Part shown: positions 27,769 to 39,354 of the stretch, in pieces
How positions within the stretch are numbered: the first letter of the stretch is position 1
Layout of the letters: each line of letters begins with the position of its first letter
Source: Blastomyces gilchristii SLH14081
Taxonomy: Eukaryota > Ascomycota > Eurotiomycetes > Onygenales > Ajellomycetaceae
Direction of reading: 5' to 3'
Assembly (NCBI RefSeq): GCF_000003855.2
Contig: NW_003101663.1
Span: 521,715-585,714, forward strand
DNA length: 64,000 nt
Made by a program: the position numbers and the translations under genes
Notes under the pieces: generated by a model
The model's input: only the letters and a program-made list of their open reading frames with translations
Told to the model about the DNA's origin: nothing
Databases searched by the model: none

Positions 27769-28470
27769 CCAGCAAAAACAACTCCAATTTCTAGACTAGA
27801 TGAAACGAACCCTCAAAACAAAAGAGTTGATAAGAACGGAGAAAAAAAATAAGTACAACATTCACAACGAAGAAGAGCGAAGAAGCAAAAATATTAAAAA
27901 TTAACACACTAAGTTGCCAAACCAAATAGCAACTCCGATAAATGAACACCGTAAAACTTCCTAACAAATTGGAGCAAAATTATAGGACGATGAAAACCCA
28001 CAACACCGGGATATATGCGCATTAGGTTGGTAAACAAAAGATGTGTGTACGCCCGTCCTATCACGAAGGAAAAACGAAGGCAAATCGACGACACGGAGAA
28101 CAAAGGACGGACCAGTGGGCGGGACAGGTTCTTCTTCCCTCCCCCTTCCCTCCCTTTCCACCCGCTCTTCAACTCCCCGTTGGAAACTTGATTAAAAGAA
28201 AACATAAACAAAATCGCTTTCCTGGAAATTTCTCGCTTTCTCTTGTCCTGCGTGTTTTGGCCATGAATGAGGCCCTCGCACAATACACACAGGATATAAT
28301 GCATACATATACAAATAATTATTAAGGGGGTTGGTGGTAGGTAGATCGCTTACTATATTGGGTGAAAGAGTAGATAGGGTAAGGAGGAGGAAAAAAATAG
28401 ATGGCTTAATAAAAAACGCCCCCCGCTCCGCCCCGTTCTATTTCAATTCGCATTCTTTGTTTTAAATTAT
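26607..28470. other. Convergent 3' spacer
   Basis: This lies between the stops of two convergent genes. It holds T-rich and A-rich stretches (including an AAAAT repeat near 27280-27320) and a TA microsatellite (27737-27765), plus the two 3' UTRs. No gene was seen. Confidence 0.6.
27737..27765. repeat. (TA)n microsatellite
   Basis: Uninterrupted TA repeat of about 29 bases in the convergent spacer. Confidence 0.95.
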
Positions 28471-29965
28471 TCATTCATCCCGGAAACTGCTCTTGCGCCC
28501 GCCGAGAAGTTCATAAGCGGTATCCGCATACCGGCCAGTTTCCTCGTCACCACGTCGCTTTGCGGGGCTTTGCCGGCGCAGCCAACCTTGGAATAACCGG
28601 TTGCCGTGCCGACGAGAGGGTGAGAACGATGGGGAGCGTTGCGGGATCGGTGGGTGGGGTGGCGGTGGCGGTGGTCGTCGGGAGAGTGGGGAGTAGCGAA
28701 AGCAGCGGGATGTGTAGAAGAGGAGGCGGCCGTAGGCCCACCAGAGACAGAAGCCGAATACACCGGCAAGGAGGAAACCGAGCGCCGTTAGAAGCATCCA
28801 GTGACCGCCCATCTAGATTGGTTTGGTGTTAGTGTACGCTGAAAACAATAAAAAGGGGGAGGAGTATAGCGAGAGTTTCTCTACGCACCCAGAATATTAA
28901 CCTAGCATCTCTGCCATGCCAACTGCTGCCCTGGTGATGTGTAAAGAAGCTCCATGAGTGCCGATTATACTCGTCTGGCATGAGGATGCGTACGCGATCG
29001 GCCATGGCGGGCTCGGAGAGCATGTATTCTTTCCAGATGACTGAGAGGAAGAGTGGGCCAGTCGAATACATGACAGTGATGTAGGGTAGCGCCCAGTTCT
29101 TGTTATACGCTTGTAGTGAGTCGAGGACACGGAGGAAGAAGGGGTGCTGGGGGATAGCCCCCATAGCGTCGTTGGAGATGCCCGTGGGCGCTGTGCGACG
29201 GACCCAGGCACCATAGGAGAGGAGGGGATCCAGTCGACGGTTGCAACCCTGTAGTATAAAAAAGCATTGAATTAGTTAGAAACACCTGGGTGCAGGTTGC
29301 ATTTCTTCCCTGCAGGAGCAACAAAACGGAAGGGAGGACAAATAAATCCAAACAAACATACATCGTCTAGATCAATGTAAGTGCCACCATAATGTGCCAG
29401 CACAAAGTATCGAATGGCGTCAGCGCGTTGAATGTTATGCGGGTAGTTATCGAAAGTTTCTAGGAACCAAGGATATTCGCTCGCGATAAATTCTCTCGAT
29501 TTCTCGTCCGTCCAAAGCTAATAGTTTCCTCGTTAGCCTCAATTGGCTTTTCTCCATTTCCTTTCCCCAAGCAAAGTTGGAACCTTGTGGACAATTGCAT
29601 TGTATGCCGGCTCCCAGCCAACGACAAGGAGTCGCACCATATGCGGAACCTATTTCTCCTTTGTTATTTTTTCAAACAAAACGCACCTTGTACTCATAAT
29701 CAGTATGTATACTGATGCAGCTCTGCTGAGCACCCTGCCACACAGCAGGAATTGAGGTATTCTTATATGTCTGATGGATGATCTTGGGAATAATCTGTGG
29801 ACGGGACTCGATTAAGTTCGAATTGGGTGAAGGTAGGTCCGAACGTCGAATTGCATCAGCCGAGGCATCTTCGATTAGAAGGGTCAGGAGCGTAAATACG
29901 CTGCGCACGAGGAACGCGACGATGAGGAAATTGACGATGATAAATATGAGATAGCCTTTCCGCAT
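28471..29965 (-). CDS. Mannosyl-inositolphosphoceramide synthase (SUR1/CSH1 type)
   Basis: This is a Golgi mannosyltransferase of the DXD sugar-binding family, matching the catalytic subunit of MIPC synthase. That enzyme moves mannose from GDP-mannose to inositolphosphoceramide and works with the regulatory protein Csg2. Exons read 29965-29687, 29517-29362, 29248-28889 and 28812-28471 (378 residues; yeast Sur1 is 382). A signal-anchor helix lies at residues 5-25 (YLIFIIVNFLIVAFLV). IPKIIHQTYKN, NIQRADAIRYFVLAHYGG and TYIDLDDGCNRRLDP (DXD at about 142-145) are diagnostic. A second membrane segment follows GGHWMLLTALGFLLAG near residue 270, then a Pro/Arg-rich tail. The start at MRKGYL is the first ATG of the frame. 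A Sur1 and a Csh1 paralogue cannot be told apart here. Confidence 0.93.
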
Positions 29966-31520
29966 TGTTGAGGTTTTTGAGTTTTTCAACACCACCTAGC
30001 TAAGGAGGTGGGTTAGAGTCTAGGAGAGTGCGCAAAACAGAGGAGAAGGGGAGCGAAAAAGCTAGATTTCTTCCCCCCAGAAGTCAAGCAAGAGAAGGGG
30101 GTTTGTAGAGGCAAGAAATATAGCAATTTGGCTGAGGCGTGGAGAAGCGAGGGGCTGGTCCAATTGACAGAATTGTCTCTTCATGCAGGTGAGAAATTCT
30201 GTTGAAGCTGCGGTTGGGAGGAGGCCAGGGGACGTTGTTGTTGAAGTGAAGAGGAGAGGTTTGGTATGGTATCGTGAGGAAGAACGACGCTAGACTCCTG
30301 TTCGCTTCTTTTAGATCGGTACTAAAAACGGAATGGGATCGTTCGCTGGAGGGGATGGCGAGTAGTTTCGAGGAGGGCCACAAGATATGAAATCTAGGAT
30401 CACGAAAAAAAGAGAAGGAAGGGAAGGGGCGCGCAGGCCAGAGGAAATGAAATTTTATGAAAGGTAAGGTAGATGAGAAAGGAGCGTAGAAGGATTGAAT
30501 GATCCCCAGGGAATGGTGACGAGTTTTGTTTGCACAATCGAGGAGAAGAAGATTGAGGGCAAGGCCAAGAACGAACGTGTGACGGGTACTTTCAGGGGGA
30601 TCAGGGAAACTTGGAAGCTAAAATGCGTTTAAAATAAAATGAATAAAATAAAATCAAAGGAGTGGACGAATAGAAATGGGGGTTGAAATGGACACTCGAT
30701 CTCGTTGGGTGAAAGGGCAAAAAAAAAGAGAGAAAGAGAATTAAATGCGTATGCAGCGGAGGCGTTTTGGAACCGGGGGAAACTAAAGGAGCGACGGGCT
30801 CTCCAGCCCAAGAGCTAACTGGAATAGGACGACAGGGAAGACGCAGAATTGGGGCTTAAGATGTGCAGAAGCCGGACGACATTGTTATCGGGGAGAACTG
30901 GTTGGCTGGGAATAATGGATTTGAATGGCTGAGATAGTGGAGGCTAGGCATGGAGCCACAACCGCCTCTTAGGCTTTCTTGGGGCGCGCGACGTTTAGCT
31001 GCTTGCGCCGCGCGGATTTTGGTTGGGGGAGGGCTCGTTAGAGACCGCGGAATAAGCAGCGGAGGATTTTCTGGACCTCGAGGTTGTAAGAGGTTGTAGA
31101 AGGGCTTGGTTCCGGATTTTATATGGGATGTTTACGCTGTAGGGACGTCTTTTATTTATAATCATTCACATATAGGTCCGGTTGTTGTGTTTCTGCGGTG
31201 ATCGTATGCTGTGGGGAGGATGAAATAATGAAATTTTGGTAAAAATGGAGAAGAAAAAGAAAAAAGTGGGAGGGCCTGACACTTCTCTGCTAGCTGTAGG
31301 AAAAAGTTTCATCAGAGAGCTTGGACGAGCCAGTATTCGGTAAACCGAACCGTGGAAAGCGGAAAAGACTCACAGGCTGGACCAGTAAAATATAAGTCGT
31401 GGAAAAGGATAATAAGCACAATTTAAGAGGGATAGAGAACGAAACGTGGACGAGAGCTTGACTGTGGCTTACAGGCAGGGATTTCCATGCTAGGCAAAGG
31501 CAAGCCGAAAGTTAAAAGGT

Positions 31521-31551
<31 letters not shown>

Positions 31552-32968
31552 GTTGGGATACCGATTACATCGATAACACCGCTCCAGCTCCTAGCAGAGC
31601 CAAGCAGACAATGAGGATGCTAGGACTAGATATAGACTAAAGGGACAGGCATTCGTATAGCCATTATTATTATTATTATTGCATTGCTGTTGCTGTTGAT
31701 GTTGGCGTTGACGATGAGGTTTTGGATGAAGTCGTCGTTGGTGAGGTTGTTTATTTCCAAAAGGGGCTAGACCCTGCCCGTAAAGGGAAAGCGGTGGCGA
31801 GGACGCTAGTCTGGATACGGGAATGGTGCGGCAGAATCCTTGCCTAATCAATCCTAACCAATGCTAGCGCCGTGTATGTACCTCCGCCCCATTCTCCGGT
31901 GTGAAGGTACTTCCGGTGTCGTCACGACAATTGCTGATATATATATATATATGATATCTTTATTATTATCCTTATTATATTTTGTGACCTTTATATAGTG
32001 TCTTGGGCCTTTGATCTTCCTTACCTAGGTATCTACGAGCTGCCGCCTCTATTCAACTCACTGGCCTCTTTGCCGAGGGCTCTCTCAACCTTAACTACTC
32101 CGTAGTAAGGGCGTTTCCTAACTGTCAGGTGTTGTGCACTTCACCCCTAGCAATAACACCGGCTTGCTTGGCCTGCACCATGTTGTCCCAGGCAGCTGAA
32201 AGAACCTTGGAATGCCAACAAATTTATCTCCTGGGGTGGTACGGGCTGAGTCGCCGGGGCCGTTTGACCGGTGCACGACTGTTGAAGACTCTGCGCAGCC
32301 CTGCCCCGCTGCAGCGCATTAGCGGAGAAATCAATACATTCTCTTTCTAAAATATGGGCGCTCTCCAGTGTAACCCGCATGGTCGTCTTCGTCGTCGTCG
32401 TTTTCGTCGTCGTCGTTTTCGTCGTCGTCATTTGTCGCCGTTAAGTGCCAACGCGGCAAAGAGCGATTCATCTACGTAAGTTATGCGAGAAGAAGTGAAA
32501 TATCGAGATAACTAACTAATAAGTGATTTTTTAGGCCAAGACAGTTTAACTGACAAGATCTGTGCGGCGCGCCGTCTGTCTCGTCGCCCTCGTGGCTATT
32601 TTTAGAATGGCCTTCTCCGGTGATTTAGCATAGAAATAGAAATAGCATCTTTTGTCGCCGGATGGAGCTGAGTCGCCATTCGGTGAAACCGGCATTGATG
32701 GTGTGCACTATGCCTGATCCTATGTAGCATGGTTTGGCAACGGATTTAAGTAGTAACTAATCATTCGTGGTCTTACGCACAACACTGCGCAATTCAACAA
32801 TTCAACGGGGCTGCCAGAACACTATCAGAAACCCGAGGCTGAATTTGACTAAACACAATATTGGCGGCGAGATACGTGCTTTTCTTTACGGTTTCCACCC
32901 TCTGCGATCTGATCTGGCTATTTGCCGTGTGTCCCTCCGACTTACAAGGGCCCAGAGCCTTGCCTGGT
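29966..32968. other. Divergent promoter region with microsatellites
   Basis: Three kilobases lie between the SUR1-type start (minus) and the MetAP1 start (plus). From 30000 to 30800 the plus strand is purine-rich, so the minus-strand leader is pyrimidine-rich. An ATT repeat (about 31663-31680) and a 15-base GTC-rich repeat (32382-32430) are present, with TACTCCGTA at 32096-32104. Open frames here are low-complexity and not credible genes. Confidence 0.5.
32382..32430. repeat. GTC-rich 15-base tandem repeat
   Basis: About three copies of the unit CGTCGTCGTCGTTTT. The minus-strand frame across it is open but would encode only Thr/Lys repeats. Confidence 0.85.
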
Positions 32969-34498
32969 ATGATGGCCGACAGCCTAGCAGACCTACAACC
33001 ATCCAGGAAGTGGAAGTGCCTTGGCTTAGACTGTGGAAATGACGCTGGAGCTCTTCAATGCCCAACATGTCGGAAGCTAGCGATAAAAGGCAGTTACTTC
33101 TGTTCCCAAGTTTGCTTCAAGAAGAACTGGGTTCGTTGACAGCGGATAGTACCCGGTTCGTAACACATGAAGGATTTGAGAGGCTGATTTGGAGAAAATA
33201 AACCTCACCTCAATTCTCGTTGACGTGAGTGTAGAACCAACATAAATCTGTACACAAAATCACCCCTCAGCCAGATCCAGTTACCGGCTTATACAATCCT
33301 TTCCCGACATATGCGTTCACTGGCTCTGTTCGGCCCGTCTACCCGCTCTCTGCGAAGCGCCCTGTTCCCCAATCAATCGCACGGCCCGACTATGCTGAGA
33401 CCGGTATACCCAAGAGCGAGCGGCGTTTGAATAGGATGAAAATTGACATCCTGGACGCCAGGGGTCAGGAAGCAATGCGTATGGTTTGTAGACTGGCTCG
33501 AGAGGTACTGGATGTTGTCGCTGCCGAGCTCAAGCCGGGTGTTACCACAGATTATCTTGACGAAATTTGTCACAGAGCTTGTATAGAACGGAATGTAAGC
33601 ACGAACTCCTTGTCTCATTTATTCGGAAAATAGAAAAAAAAAAAAAAAAGAAAAAAGGGATGACTCGATGGAATTCTTATTAATATTTTAACCCCTTCCT
33701 AACTATCTCAAAATAAGTCATATCCATCCCCCTTGAACTATAACAAATTCCCAAAGTCCCTATGCACCTCTCCAAACGAAGTCGTCTGCCACGGAATCCC
33801 CGACCAACGAATCCTCCTCGATGGCGACATCCTCAATCTTGACATCTCCTTATACCACGAGGGCTACCACGCCGACGTAAATGAGACATATTACATCGGC
33901 GAGCGAGCCAAGGCAGACCCGGACTCAGTCCGGGTCGTCGAAACGGCTCGCGAATGCTTGAACGAAGCTATCAAGCTCGTGAAGCCGGGCACGCCCATCC
34001 GAGACTTTGGCAACGTCATCGAGATGCATGCAAAGGCCAGAAACTGCAGTATCATGGCGACATGGGGCGGTCATGGCATCAACACCAACTTCCACCCCCC
34101 GCCGTGGATCCCGCATTATGCCAAGAGCAAGGCGGTTGGGGTTTGTAAGGCCGGCATGGCTTTTACGCTTGAACCTATCCTCGCGCTGGGGAGGGGAAGG
34201 GAGGTTTATTGGCCGGATAATTGGACGAATGTTACTGTTGATGGTGGGCGTACTGCTCAATTCGGTGGGTATAAACATGTTGTGCTTGCACATTGACCAC
34301 AAGAGGCTTTCGTTTTCGTTCTGGCTGTTGTCATTTGCCTCTTGTTTCTCCTAGGCTCTTATGGGTCGCCAAACACTGCTAACATGCGCTGTAGAACACA
34401 CTCTGCTTGTTACGGACACGGGCGTCGAGGTCTTAACTGCGCGGAACGAAAATTCTCCAGGAGGCGCGATTCCAATACCAACGACTGCTACTGATTGA
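32969..34498 (+). CDS. Divergent methionine aminopeptidase, type 1
   Basis: This is a metalloprotease that removes initiator methionine from nascent proteins. Exons read 32969-33130, 33271-33594, 33718-34264 and 34395-34498 (378 residues). An N-terminal zinc-finger segment (residues 17-50: KCLGLDC, QCPTC, FCSQVC) is followed by the pita-bread catalytic domain. All five metal ligands are present: D204 (LNLDISL), D215 (HADVNET), H281 (GHGI), E314 (FTLEP) and E345 (QFEHT). The catalytic H187 (VCHGIP) is also present. Two departures from MetAP1 norms are visible. The usual ATHK..H after the last zinc cysteines is missing, because the TGG at 33130 splices to PDPVTG. The highly conserved YCGHGI is WGGHGI. 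The first donor (GTTCGT) is weak, so the finger boundary carries some doubt. It lies tail to tail with the type 2 enzyme. Confidence 0.9.
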
Positions 34499-35557
34499 GC
34501 AGTGGACGTTGTTGGTGCAAACGGCGGATAGATTCTCGCCCATCATTGCATAGTTAGATGCCATCATAGCCTATTCAGGCCATTTTCCTTTTATTACTCT
34601 TTTCCTTTCGAATACGGAAGCATGAAAGGAACGATCGGAGATTTATTTCACGCCAGCATTGGAGGCTCATTCAGCTTACAAAAACCAAATCACAGATAGC
34701 TGCTGTGCTCTACAGTGCTCGGGAAATTTCTTGAGTAGCTTGGGGTATATATAGATATCTTCATTATCTAACGGGAAATTGAGTTATTTTAGCACATAAG
34801 CTCCAAAATCCCGCAAAATCGTTCAAAGGGCATGTGGAAGTGGAAGTAGAATGTAAGCCAGTGGTTCGTGCGCATCACTTTTCGGGACAGTTGTCTTTAA
34901 TGATTGGAGTGATCAGAGAAGAATGATGTTGTGCGTAGATTGGCGGACCGAGGAGTCCCCTGAAAGGTCCGGATATCACTGCCTAGATTCTGCGTGAGGT
35001 CTTTCAGAACTTCGATTAACTAAGTAGTAAAAAATGTTTAATTTTGAAGTGCGTTGGGCATTGGCAACTGGAGCAAGATTTTTCGGACTTACTCCTCGAT
35101 GGAGGGCTTGAGTAGAGATGGAAGACTACGCAATAGGGATATTGGCGAAGGACAAGCTTGGTGCTTCAAACGCCCAGCTGAGTGCAGTTTTCTGTGTATG
35201 AACGTCTCGCTTTTAACAATACCGAGAGGCTATTCGGTGCGTTGATCAAGTGTTCTCAGCGGGGGCCAGGCGTTGGGGAGCATTGCAGTTATATTTACAT
35301 GCTTAGCAATGTTTTGTCTCTACTAGACAGCTTCCCACCGGAGCGGGTAGATGCAACATGGACGAATGGAAGCGATAGAACGAAAGAGCAGAGTTTCATA
35401 CGCTAGTAAATTGAATTGCTCATCTCTTGCGGTTAAAGAGCGTCATAGATGTTGTAAGAAAAGGATGTTGAATCATTTGGCAAGGTCATATTTCCATCAC
35501 TATTGAAGTCAAGGAAAACCGAAAATTAAAACAGAGGCATTGCTCCCACATTTCTCT
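34499..35557. other. Spacer between the two MetAP genes
   Basis: About 1.06 kb of convergent 3' flank with no credible gene. The longest open frames are 63-74 residues and look random. Confidence 0.6.
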
Positions 35558-37181
35558 TTAGTAGTCATCTCCTCTAGAGATCACTTCCTTGCAATTTGGC
35601 CTGAGCAAAACAGTCTATTTGAAAAGGTTGTGTTAGTATATCTCAAGGTGTTCAAGACACGGAATCCACTTACGTGCTCAAACTGGGCGACATAGGACCC
35701 AGGAACATCCACAAGCGGCGCATATGATTGGACAATGCCTTTCGAGACGAGTGATCTCATGCCGAGGTGATAGCTCTTTACTCCTAACCGTTCAAGGTAG
35801 CGTCTGGAGAAGACCAGGGTCCCGAAATTGTCCTTGATGGTCTTCAGTAGCGATTTGGCGGAGGAGTGATGAAGTCCAGCAGCGCTAGCATGCTCATCAC
35901 AAAAATAGCCGTAAATTCCTATGTCGTCGTCGAGGTACGCTTTGCCAGTGCTACCGAACGTTTCAATTGCAAAGATGTCGCCTTCTTCCATGCGTTGGTT
36001 GGTATGTGTCTTCACGAAGGGAACTTGTTTATCGCCGTGGATCTTATAGCGAAGGATGTTATGACCTGTTATGTTTCGAACCGCTTTGACGGGGATGATT
36101 TTTCGGTTGAGCTCAACCTCATAGCTCTCCATTACTTCTTGGATTGCCTCGCTGATGCAATCAATCCGAGCATCAATGCCAGCTTCCTAGGAGTTTATTT
36201 AGCATTGCAATGTGGTACAGGGCAGACTTTCGTTTTCATACCTTAAGACCGGTATTGGTCGCTGCCTTGACAGCCGTAAGCAAATCATCATAGACTGGAT
36301 TGAAAGCCATGGTGTAGGCACTATCGACAATCCTGCCATTGACATGAACTCCAAAATCTACTTTGAGAACATCGTCGTACTGCAGGATGACCTCCTTTGC
36401 GCCAGGATTGGGAGTCCAGTGAGCTCCTATGTTATTCAAACAGAGCCCGGTTGGAAATGCCATGCCGGCTTTGAGAGCGTCTCCGGTCTCAATACCTTGG
36501 TGGTCGGTCAGTGCACGAACACCGTCCTCAATTTCTTGGGCAAGCTGGCTCATGGCAATGCCAGGCTTTGTGATTGTCTGCACATACTGGCGGACCTGGC
36601 GATGGACTTCGGCAGCTTTGCGATAATCATTCAAGAACTCATCGTCCATGTCGTTTACGACGCATAGGTGACGAAATTCTTCAGCGGTGATCCGTTGAAG
36701 ATTGTCATTGTTCGTGGTGTATCCGACAATCTCAGCCTCTGGGTATCGCTGGTTGTAAAAGATGCTGGACAATGCAACCCTAGGCGGAGTCGTCTGTAGC
36801 CCGCCCAGTAGCGTTTTCTTCTTCTTTTTGTTCTTCTTTCTCTTGTTTTTCTTCTTGGCTTCTCGTGATTTAGTATCAAGTAAATACATACTACTTCAGG
36901 TTGGCTTACTACTATTGTTGAGCTGACCAACAGATTTTAGGTCGGCTCCAGTTTTATCGTCATCCTCATCCTCCCCGTCTTCGGTTTCCCCTTCGAGTGG
37001 ACCATGAAGGAGTCCACTCGCTGCGGCATGCTTCGGAGGATTGATGGTATCGATTGCAGCGTGGGGCGATGACTCTACTCACGGCGTCAGAAGGGGTTGC
37101 TACAAAAAGGGACCAACTTAATAATTTCTTTCCCATACCATTTGGGCCTCGACGATGATCGTTAGGTGTCTTGGATCCCAT
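35558..37181 (-). CDS. Methionine aminopeptidase, type 2
   Basis: This is a cytosolic, ribosome-associated initiator-methionine protease. MetAP2 is the covalent target of fumagillin. Exons read 37181-37139, 37074-36910, 36861-36242, 36186-35674 and 35614-35558 (465 residues). [14 protein letters not shown] at the start, the acidic [13 protein letters not shown] segment and the Lys block [16 protein letters not shown] (about 70-85) are the usual fungal MetAP2 N-terminus. Metal ligands D238, D249, H318, E351 and E446 and the active-site H217 (GAHWTPN) are all present, and the end [11 protein letters not shown] is diagnostic. The usual NHCAAHYTPN is [10 protein letters not shown] here, so this may be the second MetAP2 paralogue found in many Eurotiomycetes. 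The intron at 37075-37138 removes an apparent frameshift, and the gene looks intact. Confidence 0.95.
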
Positions 37182-38235
37182 GGTCGGCTTTTACTTGTAT
37201 TCATAAGGCGTCTTGAGTTGTTGATGGTTGATGGTCGATGTGATTGTGATTGAATATCAGAAAGCATGAGATGTCGTCGAAAGCACTCCAACCTTGGCGT
37301 GACCTATTTAAGTAGGAAGGACATGCTTTCCCGCTTTAGGAAATGCCTTCTGATACGGTCAAGCACCAAATCTTTAACTAGCCACAAGCCATTGAGTGGA
37401 ATTGATTCTTGAATTACTGTGCGTAACTGAGTGATTTGCTGATTTTAATATTTTGGAAATAACAAGGAAATGCCAATAATGACCAGAAACGCGGCGGTAG
37501 CAGTATATATATCCTATTATGTAAATGACTTGTGTATAGCTGCTATCTTTAAATCACAGGATTGCACCGTAATGATCTTTAAATCATAACAAGGCTACTA
37601 ATTGTAATAATGAAATTCCCCAGGAACCGACCAGTAGAAACCCTCTACCAAAATCCTATCACCAACCCAGTCCCAGCCCCCAACCCAAATCCCCAGAAAA
37701 TAAGAAAGGATATCAAAGAAGTAGAATGAAGGGGAGATTACAGAAGATAAAAGCACTAAAGGTAAAAAGGTGTCCGTAAATGTGGCATAAGAAGAAGAAG
37801 AAGACTCGAGAGTGGTATAAAGGAGGAATGGAGAATGAAGTAATAGAGTGGAAAAAAAAAGAGGGGAACGAAGACCAAAGAATATCCTCCAGCCAATAGC
37901 CCTGTTACACAAGCGCGTATCGTATCATAGTGCCAAAGGTCAAACATAAGTGCAAAATATAGTAAATGATGAAAATTCATCTCGCTGTTTCCTGTCGTTA
38001 TCAATGTGTCTGTTTTTTCGTATCATTTGCCCATGAGCCCTGAATCATAACCACATGCCAGCCCGTTATCCCCCCGATCAATAGTCCTCGCGATCAGACA
38101 CCGAAAAGGGCCCGCAAAAGGTGATGTGGTATTAAGACCTCATGGCACCCCCGTTATGCTAGCGGTTGTGGAACGGAACAACCTCCAACGCCACTAAAAC
38201 ACCGCAAATACGGTATACCGGAAAATTTCTCACAC
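37182..38235. other. Spacer upstream of MetAP2 and downstream of the J-protein gene
   Basis: This contains the MetAP2 promoter (right after 37181) and the 3' flank of the J-protein gene. No gene was recognised. A GAAGAAGAAGAAG stretch lies near 37790-37803. Confidence 0.55.
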
Positions 38236-39354
38236 TTAGAAAACGTTAGAATTAAAGCGCTGCATCCTCAGTGTTGGGGCATATCGCATATCAACGACGC
38301 TCCCTAATCGTCGGCTACTGCCTACGAGCACTGGGTATTCGTATTGTGGGCAGTATGCATAGCTGTATGACGGTTGGATTGTCACGGTATCGTATGGCGA
38401 TGGCGCGGGTCTTGGTCTTTCAACTGTGACGGGTGTTATAGTTTTATATGGCGTATACTGACTACGCGGCTCAATTAGTACTGCTGTAGCTGTCGCTTGC
38501 TGCACGTAGTAATCCGGGTAGGTTTCGGCGTAGAGCGTGGCTGGGGTTGTTTGGGTTCGGGTTGGGGTATGCGGGCTACGCGGGCTACGCGGGCTGCGTT
38601 GGTGGACTTCTTCATACTCTGGTTGTTCATCGCGTCGGTGTGATTTAGGTGTTATGACGGGAACTTCGTCATTAGCGGCCCATCGGGGTCTGATAGTTTT
38701 GTAACTATACGACGGGGCCGATTGTGAGTATGTGTGTCGCTTCGGTGATGGGTCGCGTTTCTGCGATGGCAAATCTGATTTCCATGGGCGGTGACACTTG
38801 TAAGAATGTCGTAGTTGGGGGGATGGTGAGCGTGTTTTGGTTCTTTGAGGGGGTGAGTGCGATCTGCGCGCTTTAGTTCGCATGCGTGGTTCTGGGGAGT
38901 GAACCCGGAACGTTGGCGTTGCAGGACTTGTTCTTCGTGCTGAAAAATGCTTCTCTGGTGCGGGCGCTGGTCGTGAGTAGGGTGGGTTGCTTGGGGCTTT
39001 CTTTTCCTTTCGTCCCCGAGTTTCCCCCCGCGCATACAGGTCCCACTGCTCCCGAATGTCGTCATACATTAAGTCGAAAACTCTTCGTTTTTCGTCATCT
39101 TGGAGCGTTTCGAATGCCTCTTGCACCTGGAAAGGGGCCAAGTTAATCAAGTATTCTCTGATATATTGTATGATCATAGATACAAGGGATATGAATGAAC
39201 AAACCTTGCAGAATTCATCCGCTGATATCCCTGGGTTCTTGTCCGGGTGGGTCGTCAGTAATTTTTTTCGGTACGCTTTTTTGATCTCTGCCGCCGTCGC
39301 GGATTGTGTGAGACCAAGGACCTGATAGTGATCAATCTCAGTTGGGGCCTCCAT
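38236..39354 (-). CDS. J-domain (DnaJ-like) protein
   Basis: This is a probable Hsp70 co-chaperone of the class C type. It has an N-terminal J domain and nothing else that is typical (no Gly/Phe region, no zinc ribbon). Exons read 39354-39205 and 39126-38236, giving 346 residues. The J domain spans about 8-85 with [24 protein letters not shown] and the HPD motif at residues 36-38. The rest is a long, basic, Ser/Pro/Arg/Tyr-rich region, presumably disordered, with a short RSPRSPRSP repeat and several Tyr-Pro motifs. The 78-base intron (39127-39204) is a multiple of three and has no stop, so retention would add 26 residues in the J domain between helices II and III. Its client and Hsp70 partner are unknown. 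Confidence 0.88.
   Translation of the reverse strand: MEAPTEIDHYQVLGLTQSATAAEIKKAYRKKLLTTHPDKNPGISADEFCKVCSFISLVSMIIQYIREYLINLAPFQVQEAFETLQDDEKRRVFDLMYDDIREQWDLYARGETRGRKEKKAPSNPPYSRPAPAPEKHFSARRTSPATPTFRVHSPEPRMRTKARRSHSPPQRTKTRSPSPQLRHSYKCHRPWKSDLPSQKRDPSPKRHTYSQSAPSYSYKTIRPRWAANDEVPVITPKSHRRDEQPEYEEVHQRSPRSPRSPHTPTRTQTTPATLYAETYPDYYVQQATATAVLIEPRSQYTPYKTITPVTVERPRPAPSPYDTVTIQPSYSYAYCPQYEYPVLVGSSRRLGSVVDMRYAPTLRMQRFNSNVF

Noticed and set aside
29580..29686. Possible extra coding exon MVRLLVVGWEPAYN in the SUR1-type gene
   Set aside because: The family sequence joins YEYK directly to LWTDEKS. The stretch lies within the 169-base first intron and its inclusion would lead to a stop.
37075..37138. 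Apparent frameshift at the MetAP2 N-terminus suggesting a pseudogene
   Set aside because: A GT..AG intron of 64 bases with a CTGAC branch motif joins the two frames exactly and gives the expected MetAP2 N-terminus.
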